Made by a program: the position numbers and the translations under genes. A stretch of DNA of 64,000 bases, from contig NC_079383.1 of NCBI RefSeq assembly GCF_021018895.1, forward strand, positions 21,565,853 through 21,629,852. The letters are read 5' to 3'. The stretch's first letter is position 1; every line of letters begins with the position of its first letter. Shown here piece after piece: positions 12,653 through 22,113 of this stretch. The notes under the pieces were generated by a model, which was given only the letters and a program-made list of their open reading frames with translations, did not search any database and was not told where the DNA came from. This stretch comes from Seriola aureovittata (taxonomy: Eukaryota; Chordata; Actinopteri; Carangiformes; Carangidae).

Positions 12653-13959
12653 TTAGTGTAGTATTTAGTTAAGTAAAGAAGAGTACAGTGGGCTATGGTA
12701 TAATACAGTATATTACAGTAAAGTACAGTAGAATATCACGGGCTATACTATAGTATTGTGCAGTGCAGTAAAGTATACATAGTGAGCTATGGTATAGTAG
12801 AGTAAATTATAGTATAGTATAAGTATTAGTATTGTTGAGTAAAGTAGCCTATAGTACACCTAAGTATAGTATAGATAGTGTAATATCTGTAGTTATATAT
12901 AGTTGGCTATAGAACAGCTAAGTATAATGTAGTATAGTATAGTATAGTGTAGTATAGTATATTGTAGTACAGTGGAGTAAAGTTTAGTATAGTATAATAG
13001 AGTAGAGTAGAGTTAAGTATAGTATAGTATGGAATAGTAAAGTATAGTATAGTACAGTATAGTATAGTATAGTATAGTACAGTATAGTATAGTATAGTAT
13101 CGTATAGTATAGTATAGTAAAGTATAGAATAGTATAGTATGGAATAGTAAAGTATAGTATAGTATAGTATGGAATAGAATGGTATAGTGTATAGTATAGA
13201 GTAGTACAGTGGAGTTAAGAAAAGTTTAGTACAGTATAGTAAAGTATAGTATAGTGTAGTATAGTGTATTGTAGTACAGTGGAGTAAAGTTTAGTATAGT
13301 ATAGTATAGTATAGTATGGAATAGTAAAGTATAGTACAGTATACTACAGTATAGTACAGTATAGTACAGTAAAGTATAGTATGGAATAGTAAAGTATAGT
13401 ATAGTATAGTATAGTATAGTATAGTATAGTATAGTATAGTATAGTATAGCATTGTATATTCTCAAATGTGCTACTCTATTTTTCCTGTTTTATTCTACTG
13501 TGTTTTCTACTTAATAACTTCCCTCTCTACTTCATGTTATGCTCTTCTAACACTGTGATACAGTATTACTGTTATTGCCTGTGACCTACAGTTTCATACT
13601 ACTATTATTTACAGAATATGCTGACAGGTTTTTGTAACACACCTTTGTCTCTCCTCTGTTTTCTAACCCTCGGCTCCATCTCCTGAATAAACGGATATTC
13701 TGCTACAGCTCTCAGCTGTAAAGACGCTGTTTCTCTAGAACTTTCTCTGACAGCTCTCTCTGTCTTCCCTCGCATCAACCTGTCCACCTCTGCTCTCCTG
13801 TCTCCCGCATCACTCGGCTCTCACCGCCCGCATGAAGCTCCGGAACAGCGCGTCTAGCAGCATCAGCTTCCACGGCTCGCTCACGCCGCTCGGTAGCGGC
13901 AGGTAGACGTAGTAGGCGGCCGCCGACAGCAGCACGGCTCCGGCCAAACGGAGCCTCAT
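9957..13959 (-). CDS. nceh1: Neutral cholesterol ester hydrolase 1 (AADACL1), five exons
   Basis: A single-pass ER membrane serine hydrolase of the arylacetamide deacetylase (hormone-sensitive lipase-like) family. Family members hydrolyse cholesteryl esters and 2-acetyl monoalkylglycerol ethers. Exons on the minus strand, all with GT/AG junctions and matching phases: 13959-13825, 11879-11657, 11396-11327, 11041-10870 and 10577-9957, giving 1,221 nt or 406 residues; human NCEH1 is about 408. The start is the ATG heading an N-terminal signal-anchor ([20 protein letters not shown]). The oxyanion motif HGGGWAL is in exon 2. The nucleophile motif GDSAGGN is in exon 4. The acid region [12 protein letters not shown] and the catalytic-His region DGFHGC are in exon 5. 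The protein ends WLDQNL, as in the human protein. No break was found. Fish carry more than one nceh1 copy, and I cannot tell which this is. Other AADAC family members fit less well. Confidence 0.95.
12241..12299. repeat. (GT)n microsatellite in nceh1 intron 1
   Basis: Uninterrupted GT repeat of about 59 bp, intronic relative to the minus-strand nceh1 gene. Confidence 0.97.
12600..13460. repeat. Degenerate (TATAG)n pentanucleotide tract in nceh1 intron 1
   Basis: A (GTA)n run at 12615-12650 grades into about 800 bp of AGTAT/TATAG pentamers with scattered substitutions (AGTAC, AGTAA, GGAAT). The most uniform part is 13395-13450. It makes up nearly half of nceh1 intron 1. The Tyr/Leu-rich frames over it are artefacts. 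Confidence 0.9.
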
Positions 13960-14250
13960 CGTGGCGGACTGGTACCTGCCTGCTGGATCCTACCGTTCAT
14001 ACGTGATTATCCTCCCACAGGTCCCGGGCGGTCGGTGGCTCCGCGAGGGATCGACGAAACACGGATGAATGACCCCGATTTCAAAATAAAAGTCGGGTTT
14101 TAGGTTTGCGGTCGATTTCATAGCGCTGCTGGCAAACGACCAGCGTGCGAAAACATTCTTATTTTGAAATTTCGTTCCAGGAAGTGGAGTAAGCCTTGCG
14201 TAATGTGGTTGCTGACGGGAAATGTAGTCCTTTAGATAATAATAATAAAA
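13960..14250 (-). promoter_or_regulatory. Probable nceh1 promoter and 5' untranslated region
   Basis: This is the sequence immediately upstream of the nceh1 start on the minus strand. It is more GC- and CpG-rich near 13990-14060 than the surrounding introns, as expected for a housekeeping-type promoter. No TATA box at a convincing position was seen, and the transcription start cannot be placed. Confidence 0.4.
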
Positions 14251-14255
14251 ACAAT

Positions 14256-14402
14256 GTATATTATATTATATTATATTATATTATATTATATTATATTATA
14301 TTATATTATATTATATTATATTATTTTATTTTGTTTTGTTTTGTTTTATTTTATAATATGTTATGTTATGTTATGTTATGTTATGTTATGTTATGTTATG
14401 TT
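14256..14402. repeat. (ATTAT)n followed by (ATGTT)n pentanucleotide repeats
   Basis: About 70 bp of ATTAT pentamers (14256-14325), a TTTTG/TTTTA transition, then ATGTT pentamers (14349-14402). Together with the TATAG tract inside nceh1 this makes three different pentanucleotide repeats around one gene. Confidence 0.92.
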
Positions 14403-15026
14403 ACATGATACGATATTATATTATATTAACCTTTATTTTGTTGGGTAGGTTAAATGTCCATGAGAAATTAATGACATGACATTGTATGTGAATCCAATTT
14501 TGAAATTTAATATGAGGGTTTAAAAAGCAGATAACAACATTGTGGCTGTGGTATTTATTATGCATGTGTGTGATCTTTAACAATGAAAAATATGAAACAA
14601 ATCTAGTCAAGCACATAGTCCAATTTCCCTGCACTCAAGCAATCAAGCATTACTTTACTGTAAATTAAGTGATGGTCATCTGAGTTTATTCTACTCTCTT
14701 CTGGATAGTTACTGAACCAAATACTTTAAGCTATGGTAATAGTCTTGAACAAAAAACCCACCATGTTCAAGTGGGTGGAATAACACACAGTTGAAGCTGA
14801 AGCAGATACTTGTACTCTTTCCTACTTTATTCAAATATGTCCTTGGTTGGGCTCATCCGACTATTCACAACAACCTTTTTACTTCTCATTAGATTCCAAC
14901 GGTCAAATAAAAATCTGAAAGACTTGTGCCAACCTTTTGCAGTGCAACTCTCCTGTCAGATAATTAGCCACACCTGTCTTCAACTACTCACACCTGTGTT
15001 AAACAGGGAAGTAAGAGGGGACATCT

Positions 15027-15177
15027 TATAAAGAGCTCCAGAGGGACCTCAGTGATTTATTGTTTTCAGACTAGTTCAGTTGTGTGGTTCGGTAGGAGCT
15101 GATACAAGTTATTTTGCTGCTTCACTGGCCTATATCTGTGGCCAAAGCCATGGGGTTTCTCTTAAGGTAAGTGTATG
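15027..15177 (+). pseudogene. Orphan promoter and exon 1 of the Pro/Gln-repeat gene
   Basis: Exact copy of the TATAAA box (15027-15032), the 5' UTR, the start codon at 15150-15152, the 17-nt coding exon (MGFLL plus two bases) and its GTAAGT donor. The rest of the gene is absent from this unit. Because the donor is intact, transcripts starting here could in principle splice to exon 2 of the intact unit at 16598, making it an alternative first exon rather than dead sequence. That is inference. Confidence 0.7.
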
Positions 15178-15800
15178 GTTTTAAAATGCACCTGCCATTT
15201 GTCAACTCCTCTAACAGGGACTGGGATGCATCAGGTTAGCAATTAATGCCGGTTTCATACCTGTTGAGGGTGTAATTGTATTGCTCAAGGATGCAAAGTG
15301 GTCTTCAGGAATGCTTAATGTTTTCCAATGGGCACTCTTATCCTGCTGCAAGTGTTACATACTGAGAAGTTGACATTTCCTATCATATGTTCAGCTAGTG
15401 TGTTGCTTTAGCTGGCTAGAGGGCAGTGGATAAATAAGCAAACTGTGGGTCTTGGGCCTGTGCAGAACTCTACTGCAGCACATCCTGCTTCCTCTTTGTG
15501 GTGGTTGATGGCTGATTTTTAAAAATGCATTCAGGTAGTGACTAGAAAAAAGCTTAATGCCAAAATGGGCTCTTTATGAGCTAGCATGACTCTTGTGGAC
15601 TAAAGGAAGATCTACAACTATACCACTAAACAGGCAAACATTTCCCACATTTTAAGTTTTGTGTACTTTGTAATCTCAGTGCTCTAAATTGTTACAACAG
15701 ACATAACTGCTCACAACAGGATATGAGCTTTTGTTAAGGACAGAGGTACAACTTGGTAAAATGGCAACATCTGCTGGACACTAATTGTGTTTGCTCTAAT

Positions 15801-15894
15801 TTAACCTCCTAGGACCTGGTGTCCACATATGTGGACCTCACATTTTGGGTTCTCTAGACCACAATACTAACTTTTTCTCAACAAGGGCCTGGTG
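15801..15894 (+). mobile_element. Truncated piggyBac-type MITE at the duplication junction
   Basis: Begins TTAACCTCCTAGGACCTG like the complete copy at 21025-21273, and is cut off after 'gggcctggtg' where the second duplication unit begins. Confidence 0.75.
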
Positions 15895-16370
15895 GTATTT
15901 ATTATGCATGTGTGTGATCTTTAACAATGAAAAATATGAAACAAATCTAGTCAAGCACATAGTCCAATTTCCCTGCACTCAAGCAATCAAGCATTACTTT
16001 ACTGTAAATTAAGTGATGGTCATCTGAGTTTATTCTACTCTCTTCTGGATAGTTACTGAACCAAATACTTTAAGCTATGGTAATAGTCTTGAACAAAAAA
16101 CCCACCATGTTCAAGTGGGTGGAATAACACACAGTTGAAGCTGAAGCAGATACTTGTACTCTTTCCTACTTTATTCAAATATGTCCTTGGTTGGGCTCAT
16201 CCGACTATTCACAACAACCTTTTTACTTCTCATTAGATTCCAACGGTCAAATAAAAATCTGAAAGACTTGTGCCAACCTTTTGCAGTGCAACTCTCCTGT
16301 CAGATAATTAGCCACACCTGTCTTCAACTACTCACACCTGTGTTAAACAGGGAAGTAAGAGGGGACATCT

Positions 16371-16376
16371 TATAAA
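16371..16376 (+). promoter_or_regulatory. TATA box of the Pro/Gln-repeat gene
   Basis: TATAAA within cttataaagag, about 120 bp upstream of the start codon at 16494. The preceding 470 bp are duplicated upstream, so both units carry the same core promoter. Confidence 0.65.
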
Positions 16377-16493
16377 GAGCTCCAGAGGGACCTCAGTGAT
16401 TTATTGTTTTCAGACTAGTTCAGTTGTGTGGTTCGGTAGGAGCTGATACAAGTTATTTTGCTGCTTCACTGGCCTATATCTGTGGCCAAAGCC

Positions 16494-19400
16494 ATGGGGT
16501 TTCTCTTAAGGTAAGTGTATGGTTTTTTTTTTGTGTTTGGTTTTGTGTTCAACTCTTTATTAAAGCATATAGTGACTAGGATGTCTTCTTTCTCCAGATG
16601 GTTGCTGCTGACCTTGCTAGTGGTAGGAAGACGTCAAGCAAATGGTAAGTTTTTATTTAAGATGTGAAATTAATTGGTTGTATGCATGGATTAAAATGTT
16701 TGCTTAACAGCTTACAGCATTGGATCTGTTGAGAAGCATGGAGGCTCAAATACAAATGAGGTAAGTAGCTACAGCACGCAAATAATTCTGTTACCGGTTT
16801 AAAGCTGAATCACAGGAACCAAATGACTAATCTGTGCCAGGAATCGGATATTTATCAATTTATTCTTATCAGCCACAGCAGCCTCACGTGCTGAGCTACC
16901 AGCAGCCACAGGTTCCCCCACAACCACAGATGCCCCCGCAGCCTGGTTACCCACCCCTGCAGGCCCAAGGTCCCCAGCAGCCTAATCAGCCGCAGGTACC
17001 TCAGCAGCCCGGTTATCCACCCCAGCTGCCTCCACAGGCACCCCAGCAGCCCCAACAGCCTAAGCAGCCACAGGTACCCCAGCAGCCCAGTTACCTGCCC
17101 CAGCAGCCTCCACAACCACAGGTACCCCAGCAGCCCAGTTACCTGCCCCAGCAGCCCAGCTCACCAGCCCAGCAGCCTAAACAACCGCAGGTACCTCAGC
17201 AGCCTGGCTACCCACCCCAGCAGCCTCCACAACCGCAGGTACCTCAGCAGCCCGGCTACCCACCCCAGCAGCCCGGCTACCCACCCCAGCAGCCTAAACA
17301 ACCGCAGGTACCCCAGCAGCCCGGCTACCCACCCCAGCAGCCTAAACAACCGCAGGTACCCCAGCAGCCCGGCTACCCACCCCAGCAGGCTAAACAACCG
17401 CAGGTACCTCAGCAGCCCGGCTACCCACCCCAGCAGCCTAAACAACCGCAGGTACCCCAGCAGCCCGGCTACCCAACCCAGCAGGCTAAACAACCGCAGG
17501 TACCTCAGCAGCCCGGCTACCCACCCCAGCAGCCTCCACAACCGCAGGTACCCCAGCAACCTAAACAACCGCAGGTACCCCAGCAGCCTGGCTACCCACC
17601 CCAGCAGCCTCCACAACTGCAGGTACCCCAGCAGCCTGGCTACCCACCCCAGCAGCCTCCACAACCGCAGGTACCCCAGCAGCCTGGCTACCCACCCCAG
17701 CAGCCTCCACAACCACAGGTACCTCAGCAGCCTGGCTACCCACCCCAGCAGGCTAAACAACCGCAGGTACCCCAGCAGCCCGGCTACCAAACCCAGCAGG
17801 CTAAACAACCGCAGGTACCCCAGCAGGCTAAACAACCGCAGGTACCTCAGCAGCCCGGCTACCCACCCCAGCAGCCTCCACAACCGCAGGTACCCCAGCA
17901 ACCTAAACAACCGCAGGTACCCCAGCAGCCTGGCTACCCACCCCAGCAGCCTCCACAACTGCAGGTACCCCAGCAGCCTGGCTACCCACCCCAGCAGCCT
18001 CCACAACCGCAGGTACCCCAGCAGCCTGGCTACCCACCCCAGCAGCCTCCACAACCGCAGGTACCTCAGCAGCCCGGCTACCCACCCCAGCAGCCCGGCT
18101 ACCCACCCCAGCAGCCTAAACAACCGCAGGTACCCCAGCAGCCCGGCTACCCACCCCAGCAGCCTAAACAACCGCAGGTACCCCAGCAGCCCGGCTACCC
18201 ACCCCAGCAGGCTAAACAACCGCAGGTACCTCAGCAGCCCGGCTACCCACCCCAGCAGCCTAAACAACCGCAGGTACCCCAGCAGCCCGGCTACCCAACC
18301 CAGCAGGCTAAACAACCGCAGGTACCTCAGCAGCCCGGCTACCCACCCCAGCAGCCTCCACAACCGCAGGTACCCCAGCAACCTAAACAACCGCAGGTAC
18401 CCCAGCAGCCTGGCTACCCACCCCAGCAGCCTCCACAACTGCAGGTACCCCAGCAGCCTGGCTACCCACCCCAGCAGCCTCCACAACCGCAGGTACCCCA
18501 GCAGCCTGGCTACCCACCCCAGCAGCCTCCACAACCACAGGTACCTCAGCAGCCTGGCTACCCACCCCAGCAGGCTAAACAACCGCAGGTACCCCAGCAG
18601 CCGGCTACCAAACCCAGCAGGCTAAACAACCGCAGGTACCCCAGCAGGCTAAACAACCGCAGGTACCTCAGCAGCCCGGCTACCCACCCCAGCAGCCTCC
18701 ACAACCGCAGGTACCCCAGCAACCTAAACAACCGCAGGTACCCCAGCAGCCTGGCTACCCACCCCAGCAGCCTCCACAACTGCAGGTACCCCAGCAGCCT
18801 GGCTACCCACCCCAGCAGCCTCCACAACCGCAGGTACCCCAGCAGCCTGGCTACCCACCCCAGCAGCCTCCACAACCGCAGGTACCCCAGCAGCCCGGCT
18901 ACCCACCCCAGCAGCCTAAACAACCGCAGGTACCCCAGCAGCCCGGCTCCCCACCCCAGCAGCCTAAACAACCGCAGGTACCTCAGCAGCCCGGCTACCC
19001 ACCCCAGCAGCCTAAACAACCGCAGGTACCTCAGCAGCCTAATTGGCCACAGCTACCTCAGCAGCCTGGCTACCCGCCCCAGGTTCCCCAGCAGCCCAGT
19101 CGCCCTTCCCAACAACCACAGGTATCTAAGCAACCTGGCTACTTGCCCCAGCAGCCCAGCTACCCAACCAAGCAGCTACGGGTACCTCAGCAGCTCGGCT
19201 ACCCGCCCCGGGTTCCCCATCAGCCTAATCGACCACAGGTACCTCAGCAGCCCGGCTACCCGCCCCGGGTTCCCCATCAGCCTAATCGACCACAGGTACC
19301 TCAGCAGCCTGGCTACCCGCCCCGGGTTCCCCATCAGCCTAATCGACCACAGGTACCTCAGCAGCCCGGCTACCCGCCCCGGGTTCCCCATCAGCCTAAT

Positions 19401-20094
19401 CGACCACAGGTACCGCAGTATTCTGGCTACCTGCCCCAGCAGCCCGGCTACCCACCCAAGCAGCTGCAGGTACCCCAAAAGCTGCACATACCTCAGCAAC
19501 CCAGGTACCTACCTCAGCACCCTAGCTACCTGCCCAAGCAGCCTCAGGTACCTCAGCACCTTAGCTACCAGCCACAGCAGCCCAGCTACCCGCCCAAGCA
19601 ACCCCAGTGGCTATCAGTATCCCAGCAGTCTAAGAATCCGCAGGTACCCCCACAACCACAGGTACTTCAACAGCCTGGCTACCTGCCCAAGCGGCCCCAG
19701 GTGCCCCAGCAGCCTGGCTTCCAGCCTCAGCAGGCCAGCTATCCACCCAAGCAGCCCAGCTATCCACCCATGTGGCCCCAGCAGTCCCAGGCTTCCAGTT
19801 ACCCTCCCAAGCAGTCCCAGGTGCCCCAGCAGCCTGGCTACAGACCCCAACAGCCCAAGCAGCCCCGACTGGCTTTCCACCTGCCTCAGCAGCCTAGCTA
19901 CATACGCAAGATGCCCCACATACAGCGCTCCCTGCCCAATCAGACAAAAGTTCTTAAACATCTCTTTCAAAAACAGCAACAGAGACTGTAGGTGCCCAAG
20001 CAGCTTCAGATCAGTTCCTCATCTCAGCAGTTTGAAGTTTCTGAACAGCAACATCAATGTTTATCCTACTTCTTTCCAAGAAGTTGTTGCCTGA
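16494..20094 (+). CDS. Secreted Pro/Gln-rich tandem-repeat protein, family unknown
   Basis: Coding exons: 16494-16510, 16598-16644, 16711-16760 and a large exon from 16873. The CAG acceptor at 16870-16872 keeps the frame; the nearer CAG at 16838-16840 would not. A 3' UTR exon starts at 20218 after a donor at 20108. Residues 1-22 form a signal peptide ([15 protein letters not shown], then RRQANA), followed by a short linker and about 1,000 residues of repeats such as [16 protein letters not shown], rich in Pro, Gln, Tyr and Lys, with no Cys seen in the repeat frame. One base is missing near 18602 relative to the sister repeat. As written, the frame then shifts and runs to a stop at 20092-20094 (about 1,111 residues). 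The repeat frame itself continues to a stop at 19989-19991. It recalls the Pro/Gln repeats ahead of ZP domains in fish egg-envelope proteins, but no ZP domain is present. A structural matrix role is inference. Confidence 0.75.
17200..18930 (+). repeat. 822-bp higher-order tandem repeat inside the Pro/Gln exon
   Basis: Blocks of 48-bp repeats are themselves duplicated with an offset of 822 bp (274 codons). For example, the string at 17761 recurs at 18583, and that at 17221 recurs at 18043. A sub-block starting at 17521 also recurs at about 17866, 18343 and 18687. The copies are nearly identical, which implies recent unequal crossing-over or conversion. Confidence 0.9.
18595..18610 (+). other. 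One-base deletion (frameshift) in the repeat exon
   Basis: Here the sequence reads CAGCAGCCGGCTACC, where the sister copy about 822 bp upstream (from 17774) reads CAGCAGCCCGGCTACC. Downstream of this point the offset between sister copies becomes 821. The Pro-Gln-Gln-Pro frame therefore continues one base out of register from here to 19991. It could be a real mutation or a consensus error in a C run within a repeat. Confidence 0.85.
19200..19420 (+). repeat. 57-bp tandem repeats, four copies
   Basis: Four nearly perfect copies encoding [19 protein letters not shown] in the repeat frame, starting about 19211, 19268, 19325 and 19382. This is a different unit length (19 codons) from the 16-codon units upstream. 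Confidence 0.88.
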
Positions 20095-20217
20095 ATGTTT
20101 TCAAATGGTAAGCTGTGATCACTGGCACATTTTTGGGCAGGTTCTATACTTTATCAGCAATTGAATGATTCAAGTTTTGAAATTTCCTTTTAATCAACTT
20201 TTTTTTTCTGTTTTTAG

Positions 20218-20310
20218 GCACCACAACACTGAAGATGTTTCAGCTGCTTTCATCTGAACTATTGTACTTTTGACTTGTCAAACTGAAATAAAGTAAACTT
20301 GTCATGTCTA
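20218..20310 (+). terminator. 3' UTR exon and poly(A) signal of the Pro/Gln-repeat gene
   Basis: A long T-rich tract ending in TTTTTAG precedes GCACCACAAC at 20218, and a donor GTAAGC is at 20108. AATAAA is at 20287-20292. This supports a real transcription unit on the plus strand. Confidence 0.7.
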
Positions 20311-21024
20311 CATTGCTTGACAATGTTTTTATTTTTAGAAAACTTGCACTTGTAGCTGAAAGGAGTTTCAGGTCTGACTCAAATGGTTTTAAAATGCACC
20401 TGCCATTTGTCAACTCCTCTAATAGAGGGACTGGGATGCATCAGGTTAGCAATTAATGCTGGTTTCATACCTGTTGAGGGTGTAATTGTATTGCTCAAGG
20501 ATGCAAAGTGGTCTTCAGGAATGCTTAATGTTTTCCAATGGGCACTCTTATCCTGCTGCAAGTGTTACATACTGAGAAGTTGACATTTCCTATCATATGT
20601 TCAGCTAGTGTGTTGCTTTAGCTGGCTAGAGGGCAGTGGATAAATAAGCAAACTGTGGGCCTTGGGCCTGTGCAGAACTCTACTGCGGCACATCCTGCTG
20701 CCTCTTTGTGGTGGTTGATGGCTGATTTTTAAAAATGCATTCAGGTAGTGACTAGAAAAAAGCTTAATGCCAAAATGGGCTCTTTATGAGCTAGCATGAC
20801 TCTTGTGGACTAAAGGAAGATCTACAACTATACCAATAAAACAGTCAAACATTTCCCACATTTTAAGTTGTGTACTTTGTAATCTCAGTGCTCTAAATTG
20901 TTACAACAGACATAACTGCTCACAACAGGATATGAGCTTTTGTTAAGGACAGAGGTACAACTTGGTAAAATGGCAACATCTGCTGGACACTAATTGTGTT
21001 TGAGGAACACTTATGTGCTCTAAT

Positions 21025-21273
21025 TTAACCTCCTAGGACCTGGTGTCCACATATGTGGACCTCACATTTTGGGTTCTCTAGACCACAATACTAACTTTTT
21101 CTCAACAAGGGCCTGGTGACCACATATGAGGATATTATACTGCCACTCAGTAATCGAAATTTAAAACTAATGTCCTCATGTGGACATCATTTTTCTCAGG
21201 TCCCAATCAGCCTAAATAGCAAAGAGAAATTAAAAATGCACGCCATGCAAGAGTTCAGGTCTTAGGAGGTTAA
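21025..21273. mobile_element. piggyBac-type MITE flanked by TTAA
   Basis: TTAA at 21025-21028 is followed by CCTCCTAGGACCTG. The right end reads CAGGTCTTAGGAGG followed by TTAA at 21270-21273. The inverted ends and TTAA target sites are typical of piggyBac-derived nonautonomous elements. Inside is a perfect 16-bp palindrome, GTCCACATATGTGGAC. It has no coding capacity. Confidence 0.8.
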
Positions 21274-21574
21274 AATTAAGTTTAGAATATCAAAGAAATT
21301 TAACTTTTTTTTAAATATATTTTAATTTCACATCAATTGAGAAGTCTTAAGTTGGAAACTTGTCTTCATTTATGAATGTAATTGGATTTTTACACCTAAT
21401 TTATGAACATACAACCTATTCTAATCCCATATTTATCGTAGTAAAACCAACTTGTTTCAATATAAACCCTTTTGTTCCGTATGAATAAACGTTTCTATCC
21501 CTTTTGGACATCCTCACCACTAGAGGGAGCGCTTCTATAGAGCACAAGCATTACACAGGGGCTGAAGAAGGAAT

Positions 21575-21826
21575 GTAATGATTGGCTACTTATTGCTCCA
21601 ATCGGATGACAAAACGTTGACGTGTCAGCCAATCAGATAAATACTATTTACTCCTATGGGCGGAACCGGAAGTAGCCTTACAGACGCTTCACACTAGCTG
21701 CTAAGTGAAACAGTCAGCCCTTATTGGCTTCATAAAAGCTTAAATGAAGCGTTAGACTTGAAACTCTTTAATCGACATTTGCTTCTTAAGGCTCTATTTT
21801 ACGTGTATAATTGTATTCTTCTTCAG
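21575..21826 (+). promoter_or_regulatory. emc9 promoter and noncoding exon 1
   Basis: Three CCAAT boxes (ATTGG at 21581-21585, CCAAT at 21598-21602 and 21629-21633) precede a strong ETS/GABPA-type site, ACCGGAAGT, at 21665-21673. A noncoding first exon ends at 21826 (CTTCAG followed by GTAAGA). The acceptor is at 22103-22105, eight bases before the start codon. The combination is typical of TATA-less housekeeping promoters. Confidence 0.65.
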
Positions 21827-22113
21827 GTAAGACGGAATTCAGCTCTGCTCGCGTAAGTCGTAAGCTAATGCTAATGCTAATGCACACTGCAGCAGCAACA
21901 GCCGGCTGGCAGGTGATTGAGCTACAATTAGCCAAAAAACACAACCCTGGAGGACGGTTTTGCGTCGGTTGTTGGTAGATTTAGTGCAGTTTTATTTCAC
22001 GACAACCATCGTTGTCCTTTACGTGTGGTGCTTAAGTGCATTCGGCCGTTGTTCGGTTCTTTTTGAGCTCAGTTTAGCAGTGCTTGTGTGTCTGTGTGCC
22101 CTCAGTGGTCATC

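Larger units (their letters stand above)
14551..15894 (+). repeat. Left unit of a tandem segmental duplication (internally deleted)
   Basis: Positions 14551-15178 match 15895-16522 with no difference that I can see. Positions 15179-15894 match the 3' flank of the neighbouring gene at about 20386-21118, with roughly ten small differences. The unit therefore joins promoter plus exon 1 directly to downstream flank, and everything equivalent to about 16522-20386 is missing. The join lies in ATGGTTTT (about 15175-15182), an 8-bp word present at both parental ends. The unit ends inside a TTAA MITE. Confidence 0.9.
15895..21118 (+). repeat. Right (complete) unit of the tandem segmental duplication
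   Basis: Begins with gtatttattatg, as at 14551, and ends with gggcctggtg at 21118, matching the end of the left unit. It contains the whole Pro/Gln-repeat gene and its 3' flank. Relative to the left unit, the 3' flank has a 15-bp insertion (about 21003-21017) and several substitutions. Confidence 0.88.

Noticed and set aside
14810..16375. Two identical 73-residue frames (MYSFLLYSNMSLVG)
   Set aside because: They lie in the duplicated promoter region upstream of the TATA box and are not supported as coding.
16838..16840. CAG at 16838-16840 as the acceptor for the Pro/Gln exon
   Set aside because: From the phase-0 donor at 16760 it leads quickly to a stop codon. The CAG at 16870-16872, preceded by a T-rich tract, keeps the repeat frame.
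17161..18582. 473-codon open frame on the minus strand, Leu/Arg/Trp-rich
   Set aside because: It is the antisense shadow of the C-rich Pro/Gln repeat. Stop-free antisense frames are expected when the unit length is a multiple of three and the unit has no reverse stops.
19143..19991. A separate gene starting at 19143
   Set aside because: It is the continuation of the Pro/Gln-repeat frame after the one-base deletion near 18602, not an independent gene.
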